Assembly: GCF_033971885.1 (NCBI RefSeq)
Contig: NZ_JALBUS010000008.1
Location: forward strand, 39,919 to 103,918
Length of the DNA stretch: 64,000 bases
Direction: 5' to 3'
DNA from: Absicoccus intestinalis
GTDB lineage: Bacteria > Bacillota_I > Bacilli_A > Erysipelotrichales > Erysipelotrichaceae
Position 1 is the first letter of the stretch. Every line of letters starts with the position of its first letter. Below are positions 35,712-43,808 of this stretch, piece by piece. Below the pieces are notes generated by a model. It was not told the DNA's origin and searched no databases. It saw nothing but the letters and a program-made list of their open reading frames with translations. The position numbers were made by a program, and so were the translations under genes.

Positions 35712-37445
35712 TTATTCCAAAGTTGTTGTATTTTCTACACTCGCATCTTGTTGATAGGTGGTATCTTCGGTTGGCGTATAGGTTTGTGTTTGTGCTGGTA
35801 CTTGATTGGATGCATCATAATAGGAAGATCCCGAATAATCCGCGGATTGATCCGTTGCATATTGGGACGTATCCGAAGAATAACTACTCGACGTATCTTG
35901 GGATTGGACACCATTCATATAATCTGGCATCGTAAATTCACCCGTCAGCTTAGAAGAAACGCTGGAAGCCTTCTTGCCCGCAACAACTGCTTTGATTTTT
36001 TTGGATGCAATATCAATGGTTCTTTGATCAGGCACCAAAACGGAAGCGGCTTGTCCAGCCATGGCACAATACAACATATCACCTTGACCATCTAAAACAT
36101 AGCTTTCAAAATTCCATTTTGGATTATCTTGTAGTTGATATTGTACAAATTGTTTGATCTCACTATCCGTCATATTGGTTTCAAATACGCCGGACATGGC
36201 TTTGAGCAAGTCATTGTAGTGGGTCAGAGCATTGCTTGAAAGCACCTTATTAATCAATGCTTTTAAGACTTGTTGCTGGTTCTTGACCCGTTGTCGATCG
36301 CCTTCTTCATAGGCATAGCGCTCTCGGGCATAGGCCAAAGCCCGTGCTCCATCTAAATGGTTCTTGCCTTCATGGACACCTTCCACACCCGGATTGGTAT
36401 AGAATTGGTCAACGGCATATCCTTTTTTGACATACACATCAATGCCACCAACGGCATCAACAACCGCTTTGACCGCTTCAAAATCCAATCGAACAGTATA
36501 ATTGATATCTACATTTAACATTTGTTCCAAGGTATCACGTGTCGTATCCAATCCTGTCATTCCGGTATGGGTCAATTTATCCAACTCACCTACTGGACAT
36601 TCCCCATCCTCGCAAGCATATTGAATATAATAATCACGAGGAATACTTGTCATCAATACATCATGCGTCTTCGGATTGATCGTTACCAACATATTGACAT
36701 CCGAACGAGCGACCGATTCTAGACCGCCATAATTATCATTACCACTAATTTCAATGGTAAATGGTTTTGAAGTAATGTCACTAACGGCATTGGCTGATAA
36801 ATTATCTTTCGTATAATAAATGGTTTTTAGGATCGACACGGTCTTGGAACCAAAATCCTTATAATTGTCGATTTCTTCAATCCCAGAAACATAGGAATCA
36901 CTAACAATAATAGCTGATACCTCTTTGTCATATAATGCTTTGGCCAATGCCTCCACGCTCTTATATTTCTTTTGCGTCACATTGGCCGATTTACGCTTTA
37001 AATCACTCCACGACTTGCTTGTGCTTGTTGTATCGATATCCTTTAATACCCCTACTTTTTTATTCGTAAGATCAGCCGGCTCAGAAATCTTGCTCGATTT
37101 TAATGCATATACCTGCACCGTATGTTTGATTCTTCCTGACGTGTTGGTCACCGTATCGATAAACCCATTGGCTTCCGACATATATTGTGTTCCGATAAAA
37201 AGGCCACAACTACACGCAATGACCAAAATGGAAGAAATCAAACGGCTCCATAATCGTTTACTCGAAAAATTCAACAATAGTAATAAGATGGCAACGATCA
37301 ACACCAAGATAATGATGATCATCCATAGAATATTGTTTGGCAGAATACTTAAAGCATACGCTTGATAGGCTACAAATACAGCAGAGATAACCAATAAGAT
37401 GGAAATCAATATGGAAAACACTCGAAATATCTTCGTCTTTTTCAT
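35712..37445 (-). CDS. LytR-CpsA-Psr (LCP) wall polymer ligase with an extra sensor-like domain
   Basis: The protein has 577 residues: about three N-terminal hydrophobic segments (10-105), a 110-residue extracytoplasmic domain (about 115-240), the LCP catalytic domain (about 245-490) and a Ser/Tyr/Gln-rich tail. LCP landmarks are NMLVTINPKTHDVLMTSIPR DYY in two parts, KLTHTGMTGLD and ARERYAYEEGDRQRVKNQQQV (in part), with the pyrophosphate-binding Arg residues. It attaches undecaprenyl-linked polymers to peptidoglycan. The added domain (KVGVLKDIDTTST...EVSAIIVSDSYVS) reads like a solute-binding fold. The ATG at 37445 has AAAGGAAT upstream. Single-gene unit and paralogue of the next LCP gene. 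Confidence 0.92.
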   Translation of the reverse strand: MKKTKIFRVFSILISILLVISAVFVAYQAYALSILPNNILWMIIIILVLIVAILLLLLNFSSKRLWSRLISSILVIACSCGLFIGTQYMSEANGFIDTVTNTSGRIKHTVQVYALKSSKISEPADLTNKKVGVLKDIDTTSTSKSWSDLKRKSANVTQKKYKSVEALAKALYDKEVSAIIVSDSYVSGIEEIDNYKDFGSKTVSILKTIYYTKDNLSANAVSDITSKPFTIEISGNDNYGGLESVARSDVNMLVTINPKTHDVLMTSIPRDYYIQYACEDGECPVGELDKLTHTGMTGLDTTRDTLEQMLNVDINYTVRLDFEAVKAVVDAVGGIDVYVKKGYAVDQFYTNPGVEGVHEGKNHLDGARALAYARERYAYEEGDRQRVKNQQQVLKALINKVLSSNALTHYNDLLKAMSGVFETNMTDSEIKQFVQYQLQDNPKWNFESYVLDGQGDMLYCAMAGQAASVLVPDQRTIDIASKKIKAVVAGKKASSVSSKLTGEFTMPDYMNGVQSQDTSSSYSSDTSQYATDQSADYSGSSYYDASNQVPAQTQTYTPTEDTTYQQDASVENTTTLE

Positions 37446-37479
37446 AAAAAGGATTCCTTTCACGATACAAATCAGAACT

Positions 37480-37488
37480 ATTTTACCA
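37480..37488 (-). promoter_or_regulatory. Extended -10 promoter of the LCP gene
   Basis: TG-G-TAAAAT on the minus strand gives a leader of about 28 nt with a ribosome site. A TTGACA lies only 7 bp upstream and is too close to act as its -35. Confidence 0.55.
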
Positions 37489-37508
37489 CATTTGTCAAGA
37501 CTGCACAT

Positions 37509-37528
37509 AAAAAAGGGTCAAAAGACCC
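37509..37528 (-). terminator. Intrinsic terminator between the two LCP genes
   Basis: Stem GGGTC / GACCC with loop TTTT and six T on the minus strand, just after the stop of the second LCP gene. Confidence 0.8.
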
Positions 37529-37531
37529 TAA

Positions 37532-39265
37532 TTATTGATCGGCATATGGATCGATTGCAGTGGTATCATCCGTTTGTTGGGAATAACTACTATAATCTTG
37601 TGCTTGTGAATACTCATCATATGACGGGGTGGATTGGCTATAATCATAGACTTGATCATTACCAGAATCCGTACTGTAATTTTCTGTACTCTGATCCTGC
37701 GTTGATGTCGCATCTTCTTGTTTGGCCGTATCTTTTACCGTTTTGGATGATTTCCCATTGATGACCGCTTCGATCTTCTTTCTTGCGGTCGTGATGGAAT
37801 TTTTATTTGGCAAAGTAACTGAGGCATACGTACCCATACTTGCCGACATTCGCGTATCTGGTGTTCCAATCATCGCATAGCTTTCAAACGTCCAGTCTGG
37901 ATTTAATAAGAGTTGCATCCGGACAAAAGATCGGATATCATCACTGGATAGATTGGTTTCAAAAGCCCCACCCAACGCATCAATCAAATTTCCATAATTC
38001 ATGATCATCGATGGTGATTTGATCTTCTTGATTAGTGCCTTTAAGACTTGTTGCTGGTTTTTGACACGCTGCATATCTCCATTCGTATACGAATATCGCT
38101 CCCGTGCATAGGCCAATGCTTTTTGTCCATTCAAATGATTGGTTCCTTCATGCACGCCACCAACGGTATGATCCGTATAGAATTGTTTCACTGCCAATCC
38201 TTTTCCTACTTTGACATCCACACCGCCAACGGCATCTACGATATTGACCAAACTTGAGAAATTCACACGAACATAATAGTTGATATCGACATTCATGAAA
38301 TTTTCAATGGTTTGTTCCGAAGTCGAAATGCCATAAATACCCGAATGTGTCAATTTATCATTTTCACCATCTGGACAATCCGAATCACTATCGGCGCTAC
38401 AAACAATCGGTTCGTAATAATCTCTTGGAATACTTGTCATCAAGATCGTGTGTGTGGTGGGATTGACCGTGATCAACATATTGGAATCGGTTCGACTATT
38501 TTCTTGGATCGTACCAAACGAATCATTGCCACTCACATAAATCGTAAACGGTTCTTGGGTCACATCTACCGCATCCGTGGATTGTTGGATGGCTTTTTTC
38601 CGATTGGTCGTATAATGCGTGGTGTGTACCGTTCGGGTCCGTTGATTAAAATCCTGATATGCTTCTTGATCATAAATCGTACCTCGATACGATTCACTCA
38701 ACAACATCGCATCAATATCGCCATCATATAGAGCCTGCACTTCATCTAGATACGATTTGTATTTCACTGTTTTTATCGATATGGACGATTCCACATCTGC
38801 TAATGCTTCTTTCATGGCTTTGGAATCAATACTTGGTGTGATTCCAACTTTAGCTCCCGAAGCTTGACTTAACTTTTTAATGCTGGATTCCTTCATGACC
38901 ACAAAGGAAACATTGTTGATGACTTTATTGGAAAGATCCGTTACCGATGAAATCGCACTATCCGTACGATAAATATAATAGCTTCCCAATCCATAGCCAA
39001 ACGTCAAAGCAATCACGAGCAAGCCGCTAATAAAGCGGGAAAGACGAGATCGAGACGTAAAGTTATAGAATAAAAAGATGATCAATGTCAATAAAATGAT
39101 GGATCCCAAGATAGGAATTTCAAAGCGAGCAGGTAAAATGCCCAAATGAACAATTTGTAGAATGAGCATGATCATGGCTACTAAGCTCAATAAAGAAATC
39201 AAACGCAAGATGGGATTGTGTCTTTTTGGATTCCACATTTTCCGTGGATGTTTTTTTGCACTCAT
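37532..39265 (-). CDS. LytR-CpsA-Psr (LCP) wall polymer ligase, paralogue
   Basis: Also 577 residues from the ATG at 39265 and with the same order: hydrophobic segments (about 20-110), an extracytoplasmic solute-binding-like domain (about 120-245: AKVGITPSIDSKAMK...DIDAMLLSESYR), LCP domain (about 255-495: NMLITVNPTTHTILMTSIPR, KLTHSGIYGIS, ARERYSYTNGDMQRVKNQQQ) and a low-complexity Ser/Tyr/Asp/Gln tail. It should join glycan to peptidoglycan outside the membrane. No Shine-Dalgarno precedes the ATG; the promoter places the transcript start on the ATG. The two copies differ throughout, so the duplication is not recent. Confidence 0.92.
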   Translation of the reverse strand: MSAKKHPRKMWNPKRHNPILRLISLLSLVAMIMLILQIVHLGILPARFEIPILGSIILLTLIIFLFYNFTSRSRLSRFISGLLVIALTFGYGLGSYYIYRTDSAISSVTDLSNKVINNVSFVVMKESSIKKLSQASGAKVGITPSIDSKAMKEALADVESSISIKTVKYKSYLDEVQALYDGDIDAMLLSESYRGTIYDQEAYQDFNQRTRTVHTTHYTTNRKKAIQQSTDAVDVTQEPFTIYVSGNDSFGTIQENSRTDSNMLITVNPTTHTILMTSIPRDYYEPIVCSADSDSDCPDGENDKLTHSGIYGISTSEQTIENFMNVDINYYVRVNFSSLVNIVDAVGGVDVKVGKGLAVKQFYTDHTVGGVHEGTNHLNGQKALAYARERYSYTNGDMQRVKNQQQVLKALIKKIKSPSMIMNYGNLIDALGGAFETNLSSDDIRSFVRMQLLLNPDWTFESYAMIGTPDTRMSASMGTYASVTLPNKNSITTARKKIEAVINGKSSKTVKDTAKQEDATSTQDQSTENYSTDSGNDQVYDYSQSTPSYDEYSQAQDYSSYSQQTDDTTAIDPYADQ

Positions 39266-39271
39266 AAAATC

Positions 39272-39300
39272 ATTCAATCATTTCTTTTTTTAATTGTCAA
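39272..39300 (-). promoter_or_regulatory. Sigma-A promoter with leaderless geometry
   Basis: TTGACA (39295-39300), a 17-bp spacer and TTGAAT (39272-39277), with 6 nt from the -10 to the ATG at 39265. Confidence 0.5.
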
Positions 39301-39318
39301 ATTTTCCCTTAAATAAAC

Positions 39319-39346
39319 AAAAAAACGACAGAAATTAATCTGTCGT
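39319..39346 (-). terminator. Intrinsic terminator after the tandem glycosyltransferase
   Basis: Stem ACGACAGA / TCTGTCGT plus a T-run on the minus strand. The TAA stop of the gene lies in the loop. Confidence 0.85.
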
Positions 39347-41806
39347 CAAGGAAAAATCATTCTTTTTATAGGTTAAATTTGGATTATAATATGGATCACC
39401 ATGGGTCAAGATATCATGCCAACGTTTTTCAAAATAATCAATCTCTCCATTGAATCGATCAACCTTATCAAACGTATTCTCTTCTCCTCGTGATTTGGAC
39501 TCATAATGATACAACTCACAATATGGATTGTAGACAATCTTATATCCCTTTTCACGAATCTTTAAACAGAAATCAATATCATTGAATGCCACCTTAAGTT
39601 GTTCATTCAAACCACCCACTTCTTCATATACCTTTTTATCCACCATCATACAAGCCGCCGTCACGGCACTGTAATCTTGTTGGGTCATAGGTCGGGCAAA
39701 ATAGCCTGGATTGTCGCGTTCCAATCCGACAAAAGCATGGCCGGCAATCCCTTGTAAACCAATGATCACACCGGCATGTTGGATCGTATCATCGGGATAA
39801 TACAAACGAGCACCCACGGCACCAACATCCTCACGCATACAATAGCCTAATAATTCTTCGATGAAATCAGGTGTGATCACTTCGGTATCGTTATTCAACA
39901 ACAGATAATAATCGCCCGAAGCATATTGCGTACCAAAATTATTAATGGCCGAATAATTAAATTCATCCTTCCATGTGACAACTTTTACTTTTGGATTCTG
40001 ATTAGTCAATTCCTTATAGTAATCAAATGTACTTTGCTCCGTACTATTATTTTCGACAATGATATATTCATAAGCATCATAGGTCGATTTTGCTTCAATA
40101 GAATCAATACAACGGGATAAATCATCCACATGATCTTTATTCGGAATGATGATTGAAACTTTTGGATGTTGATCCAAGATATATTTGGTTCGATAAATCC
40201 CTAGGCTTGCACCATGTTCCACCTTGGCATGAATGCCCTTTGCATCATAGAAAGCTTGCACAGCACGTTTTCCAGCTTCAAACGCATACATCTTGCTTTC
40301 TGGATTGGCTGCAGTTGAATTTTGATGAAAACGCCAATGATAGAGGACTTTTGGAATATGATGGATCTTTTCTGGACCACACGCATCGGATAATCGAAGA
40401 ACAAAATCAAAATCTTGTGCGCCATCAAATTCCTTACGTAGTTTGCCTACTTGATCGATCAAACTTTTCTTTACGACTAAAAAGTGACAAATATAATTCG
40501 TGGAACACAACAAATCATAGTTGAAATCGGGTTTAAAATGTGGTTCAAAAAAACGTTCGCCTTCGGAATCCATTTTATCTTCATCCGAATAAATAAATTC
40601 GATGTTTGGATCTTCATTTAAGACCTTTACGTTTTCATATAAAGCATCCAAAGTTAACGTATCATCATGATCATACAACGCTATATAATCACCGGTTGCC
40701 AAATCCATGGCTGCATTCATATTTCCAGAAATTCCATAGTTTTCTTTCAGACGTACAAATCGAATGCGATCATTCTTTGCATATTGTTCTTTGATATAGT
40801 TTTCGACGTCATCATTGGTACTGCCATCGGCAATACACAATTCCCAATTGGCATAGGTTTGATGGGTTACCGTTTCAATCATTTCTTTTAAGTAGTTTAA
40901 TGGCGTATTAAACGTAGCAACGATCAAAGAAATTTTGGGTTGATAAGAAAAGACATGCTTTCTTTGACGATCCAATTCTTCTTTGGTCGGTTCATGCAGA
41001 TGGAAATACGTATTATAAGAAACTTTTTCATCTTGCGGACCACGACGAATTCGACGAACAAACGCTTTGAATCCCTTCCGTTTTAAATACATACCTGCCT
41101 TTTTGACATTTTGTCCATTGATACTTTTGATATAACCCATCAATGATTTTTGATTCGTGCTCTTGATCTTATTTAAATCAACCGTTTTCGATTCCTTCTC
41201 ATTTTTAATGACCAAGGTATATTTGGCATCGGGATCACTCTTAAAAACGATATAAAAACCACTTTGAATTTGCCAATCTTCCATAAAATCCGTACGTTCT
41301 TGTTTTCGGAAGGTATGAGCCACTAGATGACCATGGGCATCATGCACTTCAAACTGCAAAGGACTTTTATCGACCGCAAACGCCCATCCCCACATTTGGG
41401 ATAAGCCCGAATCCACATTGCGTTCGTAACAATCCACCGCATATTCAATCAAGCTGGTATCACGAATTTTCTTTAATTTCGCTTCCCCAATGGTCTCGAT
41501 CACGATCGATGTCGATGAAGTTTTGGCAATCAGAACCACTTCATGTACGGGTTCAAACACTTCGATCTTCAAATCATAACCGGAATCTTTGATCAAATCG
41601 ACATCTTTATAAAATTTGATCAAGTCCTTACGATCAAAGATACGTTTTTGACTAATGGGTACTTCTTTCCCATTGATCTGAACCACATAGTCAATCGCTT
41701 CTTTTTGATGATGAAAACACCAACCACTCAACTGAATATACTTGGATGGAGCCGTATCTTTATAACGAATCACATCTAAGCTATATTCAAAATCACCGTT
41801 TTTCAT
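39335..41806 (-). CDS. Tandem GT2 glycosyltransferase (823 residues) with N-terminal beta-rich repeats
   Basis: Two complete GT-A domains lie in one chain. The first (about 290-540) has ISLIVATFNTPLNYLKEMIE, NYGISGNMNAAMDLATGDYI and LYDHDDT. The second (about 550-800) has VSIIIPNKDHVDDLSRCIDS, INNFGTQYASGDYYLLLNND and MVDKKVYEEVGGLNEQL. The first 280 residues are not a known catalytic domain but seem to hold two related beta-rich units, one with LSGWCFHHQ and one with MWGWAFAVD, each followed by a similar charged stretch. Two-domain GT2 enzymes can add two sugars in turn, as in rhamnan synthesis. The ATG overlaps the permease stop (TAATG), so it is co-translated with the exporter. Confidence 0.9.
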   Translation of the reverse strand: MKNGDFEYSLDVIRYKDTAPSKYIQLSGWCFHHQKEAIDYVVQINGKEVPISQKRIFDRKDLIKFYKDVDLIKDSGYDLKIEVFEPVHEVVLIAKTSSTSIVIETIGEAKLKKIRDTSLIEYAVDCYERNVDSGLSQMWGWAFAVDKSPLQFEVHDAHGHLVAHTFRKQERTDFMEDWQIQSGFYIVFKSDPDAKYTLVIKNEKESKTVDLNKIKSTNQKSLMGYIKSINGQNVKKAGMYLKRKGFKAFVRRIRRGPQDEKVSYNTYFHLHEPTKEELDRQRKHVFSYQPKISLIVATFNTPLNYLKEMIETVTHQTYANWELCIADGSTNDDVENYIKEQYAKNDRIRFVRLKENYGISGNMNAAMDLATGDYIALYDHDDTLTLDALYENVKVLNEDPNIEFIYSDEDKMDSEGERFFEPHFKPDFNYDLLCSTNYICHFLVVKKSLIDQVGKLRKEFDGAQDFDFVLRLSDACGPEKIHHIPKVLYHWRFHQNSTAANPESKMYAFEAGKRAVQAFYDAKGIHAKVEHGASLGIYRTKYILDQHPKVSIIIPNKDHVDDLSRCIDSIEAKSTYDAYEYIIVENNSTEQSTFDYYKELTNQNPKVKVVTWKDEFNYSAINNFGTQYASGDYYLLLNNDTEVITPDFIEELLGYCMREDVGAVGARLYYPDDTIQHAGVIIGLQGIAGHAFVGLERDNPGYFARPMTQQDYSAVTAACMMVDKKVYEEVGGLNEQLKVAFNDIDFCLKIREKGYKIVYNPYCELYHYESKSRGEENTFDKVDRFNGEIDYFEKRWHDILTHGDPYYNPNLTYKKNDFSLTTD

Positions 41807-42594
41807 TACAATTCCTCCGCAAATCCTTTTTCCAATTTTTTAAAGATCCAATAGCCAATCACCAATACCACAAGTCCCAAAAGCAAGACACTGCCTAATG
41901 CCCCAAAATCCGGTGTTTGATGATATAAGAAAATATCACGATAGGCATAGACCAATTTTGTGATGGGATTCCATTGAATCAATCCCAACAAAATACCGGA
42001 GGCATTTTGAAACATATCCAGACTATAGATGATGGGAGTCCCATAAAATCCCATTTGAATGACGAAAGAAACAATATTTTCAATATCACGCACATAGACA
42101 TTGATGGCCGATAAGATCAAACCAATCCCAAAGCATAAGATGGCTTGGATAATCGCGATGATGGGTAAATAAATCAAATGATAGGAAACACTAGCACCGG
42201 TACCTAGGCAAAAAATCAAGATGATGATACAAGAGATAAAGAAATTGACCATCGCACTCAAGGTACAAGAAAGCACCAATATTTCTCTAGGAAAGTAAAC
42301 CTTCTTGATGATGCCCGCATTGCTATTGATACACGTTGTCGATGTATTGACAACCGTTGTAAAAAAAGTCCAAGGTATGATACCGGTTACCAAATAACAT
42401 AAATAATTCGGAATGGAAGCAGCACGGAATAAATAAGGAAAAACGATCCAATATACGATGACTTGCAGCAATGGATTTAAAAACGACCATAAAACACCTA
42501 AAAAGGATGCCTTATATTTACCACGAATGTCTTTTTGAATACTGGTTTTTAATAGTTCACGATAATTATATATTTCTTTAAAGATTTCTTTCAT
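41806..42594 (-). CDS. ABC-2 polysaccharide exporter permease (Wzm/TagG/RgpC-like)
   Basis: The protein has 262 residues with six membrane segments of the ABC-2 type, including the typical GKYKASFLGVLWSFLNPLLQ and TGIIPWTFFTTVV, and NPITKLVYAYRDIF near the end. It passes undecaprenyl-linked polysaccharide outward. The ATG at 42594 has GAGGT upstream; the longer GTG start lies over that site. Pairs with the ATPase just upstream. Confidence 0.94.
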   Translation of the reverse strand: MKEIFKEIYNYRELLKTSIQKDIRGKYKASFLGVLWSFLNPLLQVIVYWIVFPYLFRAASIPNYLCYLVTGIIPWTFFTTVVNTSTTCINSNAGIIKKVYFPREILVLSCTLSAMVNFFISCIIILIFCLGTGASVSYHLIYLPIIAIIQAILCFGIGLILSAINVYVRDIENIVSFVIQMGFYGTPIIYSLDMFQNASGILLGLIQWNPITKLVYAYRDIFLYHQTPDFGALGSVLLLGLVVLVIGYWIFKKLEKGFAEEL

Positions 42595-42601
42595 AACTAC
42601 C

Positions 42602-43735
42602 TCACTCACCTATTGAAAACGCAATCGTTTTATTCGCCAATTCGTTTCCATCACAATCCATACATTTGACCATAAACGTATGTTTGCCACTGGATAATTG
42701 GGTTGGATCAATTTCACAATCCCAACCAATATGATCGGCATCTAAGAAACCACCAAATTCTTCAAAGTAGATATCATACACATCTTGTCGATTCACATAC
42801 GACACAATTGGATCAAACGCTTGATCATCCAGTGCAAAGGCAAGCGTTGCCTTTTCATCATTGGCAACCATCCAGCCACCACATTTAATCACATCGGCTT
42901 TCCGATCGATTTGAGCAAAATCACGCGGCATATCAATAAAAACAACCCCTTTCTTTTGGGTTTGTCCCGTTTCGATGGCCTTTTTGATCGATTCCTTATG
43001 ATCTTTCGCAATTTGTTCTAAATATTCCTGGATCACAAATACAGGATCGCCATCCAATCGAACTTCTCCCTTGTAGATCCAGACTACACGAGAACACAAT
43101 TCCTTCACCACATTCAACGAATGCGTAACAATGACGATGGTTTTTCCGGAATCCCGTAATTCTTGGAGTTTCGCATAACATTTATCTTGAAAGTGCTGAT
43201 CACCAACGGCTAAGATTTCATCAATCAATAAGATTTCTGCATCCACATTGATGGCCACAGAAAAAGCCAAACGCATATACATACCCGAAGAATAGGTACG
43301 AATTGGATTATCGATAAACGATCCCAACTCGGAAAACGCTATGATATCATCGATCCGTCGATCAATTTCTTCTTTGCTTAAACCGAAAATAGCCGCATTA
43401 AAATAAATATTTTCACGCCCAGTAAAGTCTTCATGAAATCCAGCACCTAATTCCAGCAATGAGGTTAGCTTTCCATTGGTCTCAATCGTACCTTCATTCG
43501 GAAAAATAATTTTGGTCATCAACTTCAACAAAGTGGATTTTCCCGATCCATTGGTACCAATCAGAGCCACACATTCTCCCTTTTTGATATCTAAATTGAT
43601 ATGTTTTAATACTTCATTGTATTCTACTTTCCCTTTTCTACGAATGAGTCTTTCTTTTAAAGTCCGCGATTTATCATATTCGATCTTGAATCGTTTCGAC
43701 ATATTTCGTACTTCAATCGCATTTTCCTGATTCAT
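42602..43735 (-). CDS. ABC polysaccharide exporter ATPase (Wzt/TagH/RgpD-like)
   Basis: The 377-residue protein has an ATPase domain (about 1-240) with Walker A GTNGSGKST, signature YSSGMYMRLAF and Walker B ILLIDEILAVGD, then a C-terminal domain (about 265-377) like the Wzt carbohydrate-binding domain. In O-antigen systems such a domain recognises the glycan's capped end and so sets the export substrate. GGAG is the ribosome site and a TATAAA box lies about 16 nt upstream of the ATG. First gene of the exporter/GT operon. Confidence 0.94.
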   Translation of the reverse strand: MNQENAIEVRNMSKRFKIEYDKSRTLKERLIRRKGKVEYNEVLKHINLDIKKGECVALIGTNGSGKSTLLKLMTKIIFPNEGTIETNGKLTSLLELGAGFHEDFTGRENIYFNAAIFGLSKEEIDRRIDDIIAFSELGSFIDNPIRTYSSGMYMRLAFSVAINVDAEILLIDEILAVGDQHFQDKCYAKLQELRDSGKTIVIVTHSLNVVKELCSRVVWIYKGEVRLDGDPVFVIQEYLEQIAKDHKESIKKAIETGQTQKKGVVFIDMPRDFAQIDRKADVIKCGGWMVANDEKATLAFALDDQAFDPIVSYVNRQDVYDIYFEEFGGFLDADHIGWDCEIDPTQLSSGKHTFMVKCMDCDGNELANKTIAFSIGE

Positions 43736-43774
43736 ACATTAACTCCATTCTTTATAACAGAAACATAGTAGCAT

Positions 43775-43803
43775 AAAAAAGAAGGATAACCAAACGGTTA
43801 TCC
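43775..43803 (-). terminator. Intrinsic terminator after the GH25 gene
   Basis: Stem GGATAACC / GGTTATCC with loop GTTT and a TTCTTTTTT tract on the minus strand. Confidence 0.88.
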
Positions 43804-43808
43804 TCCAA

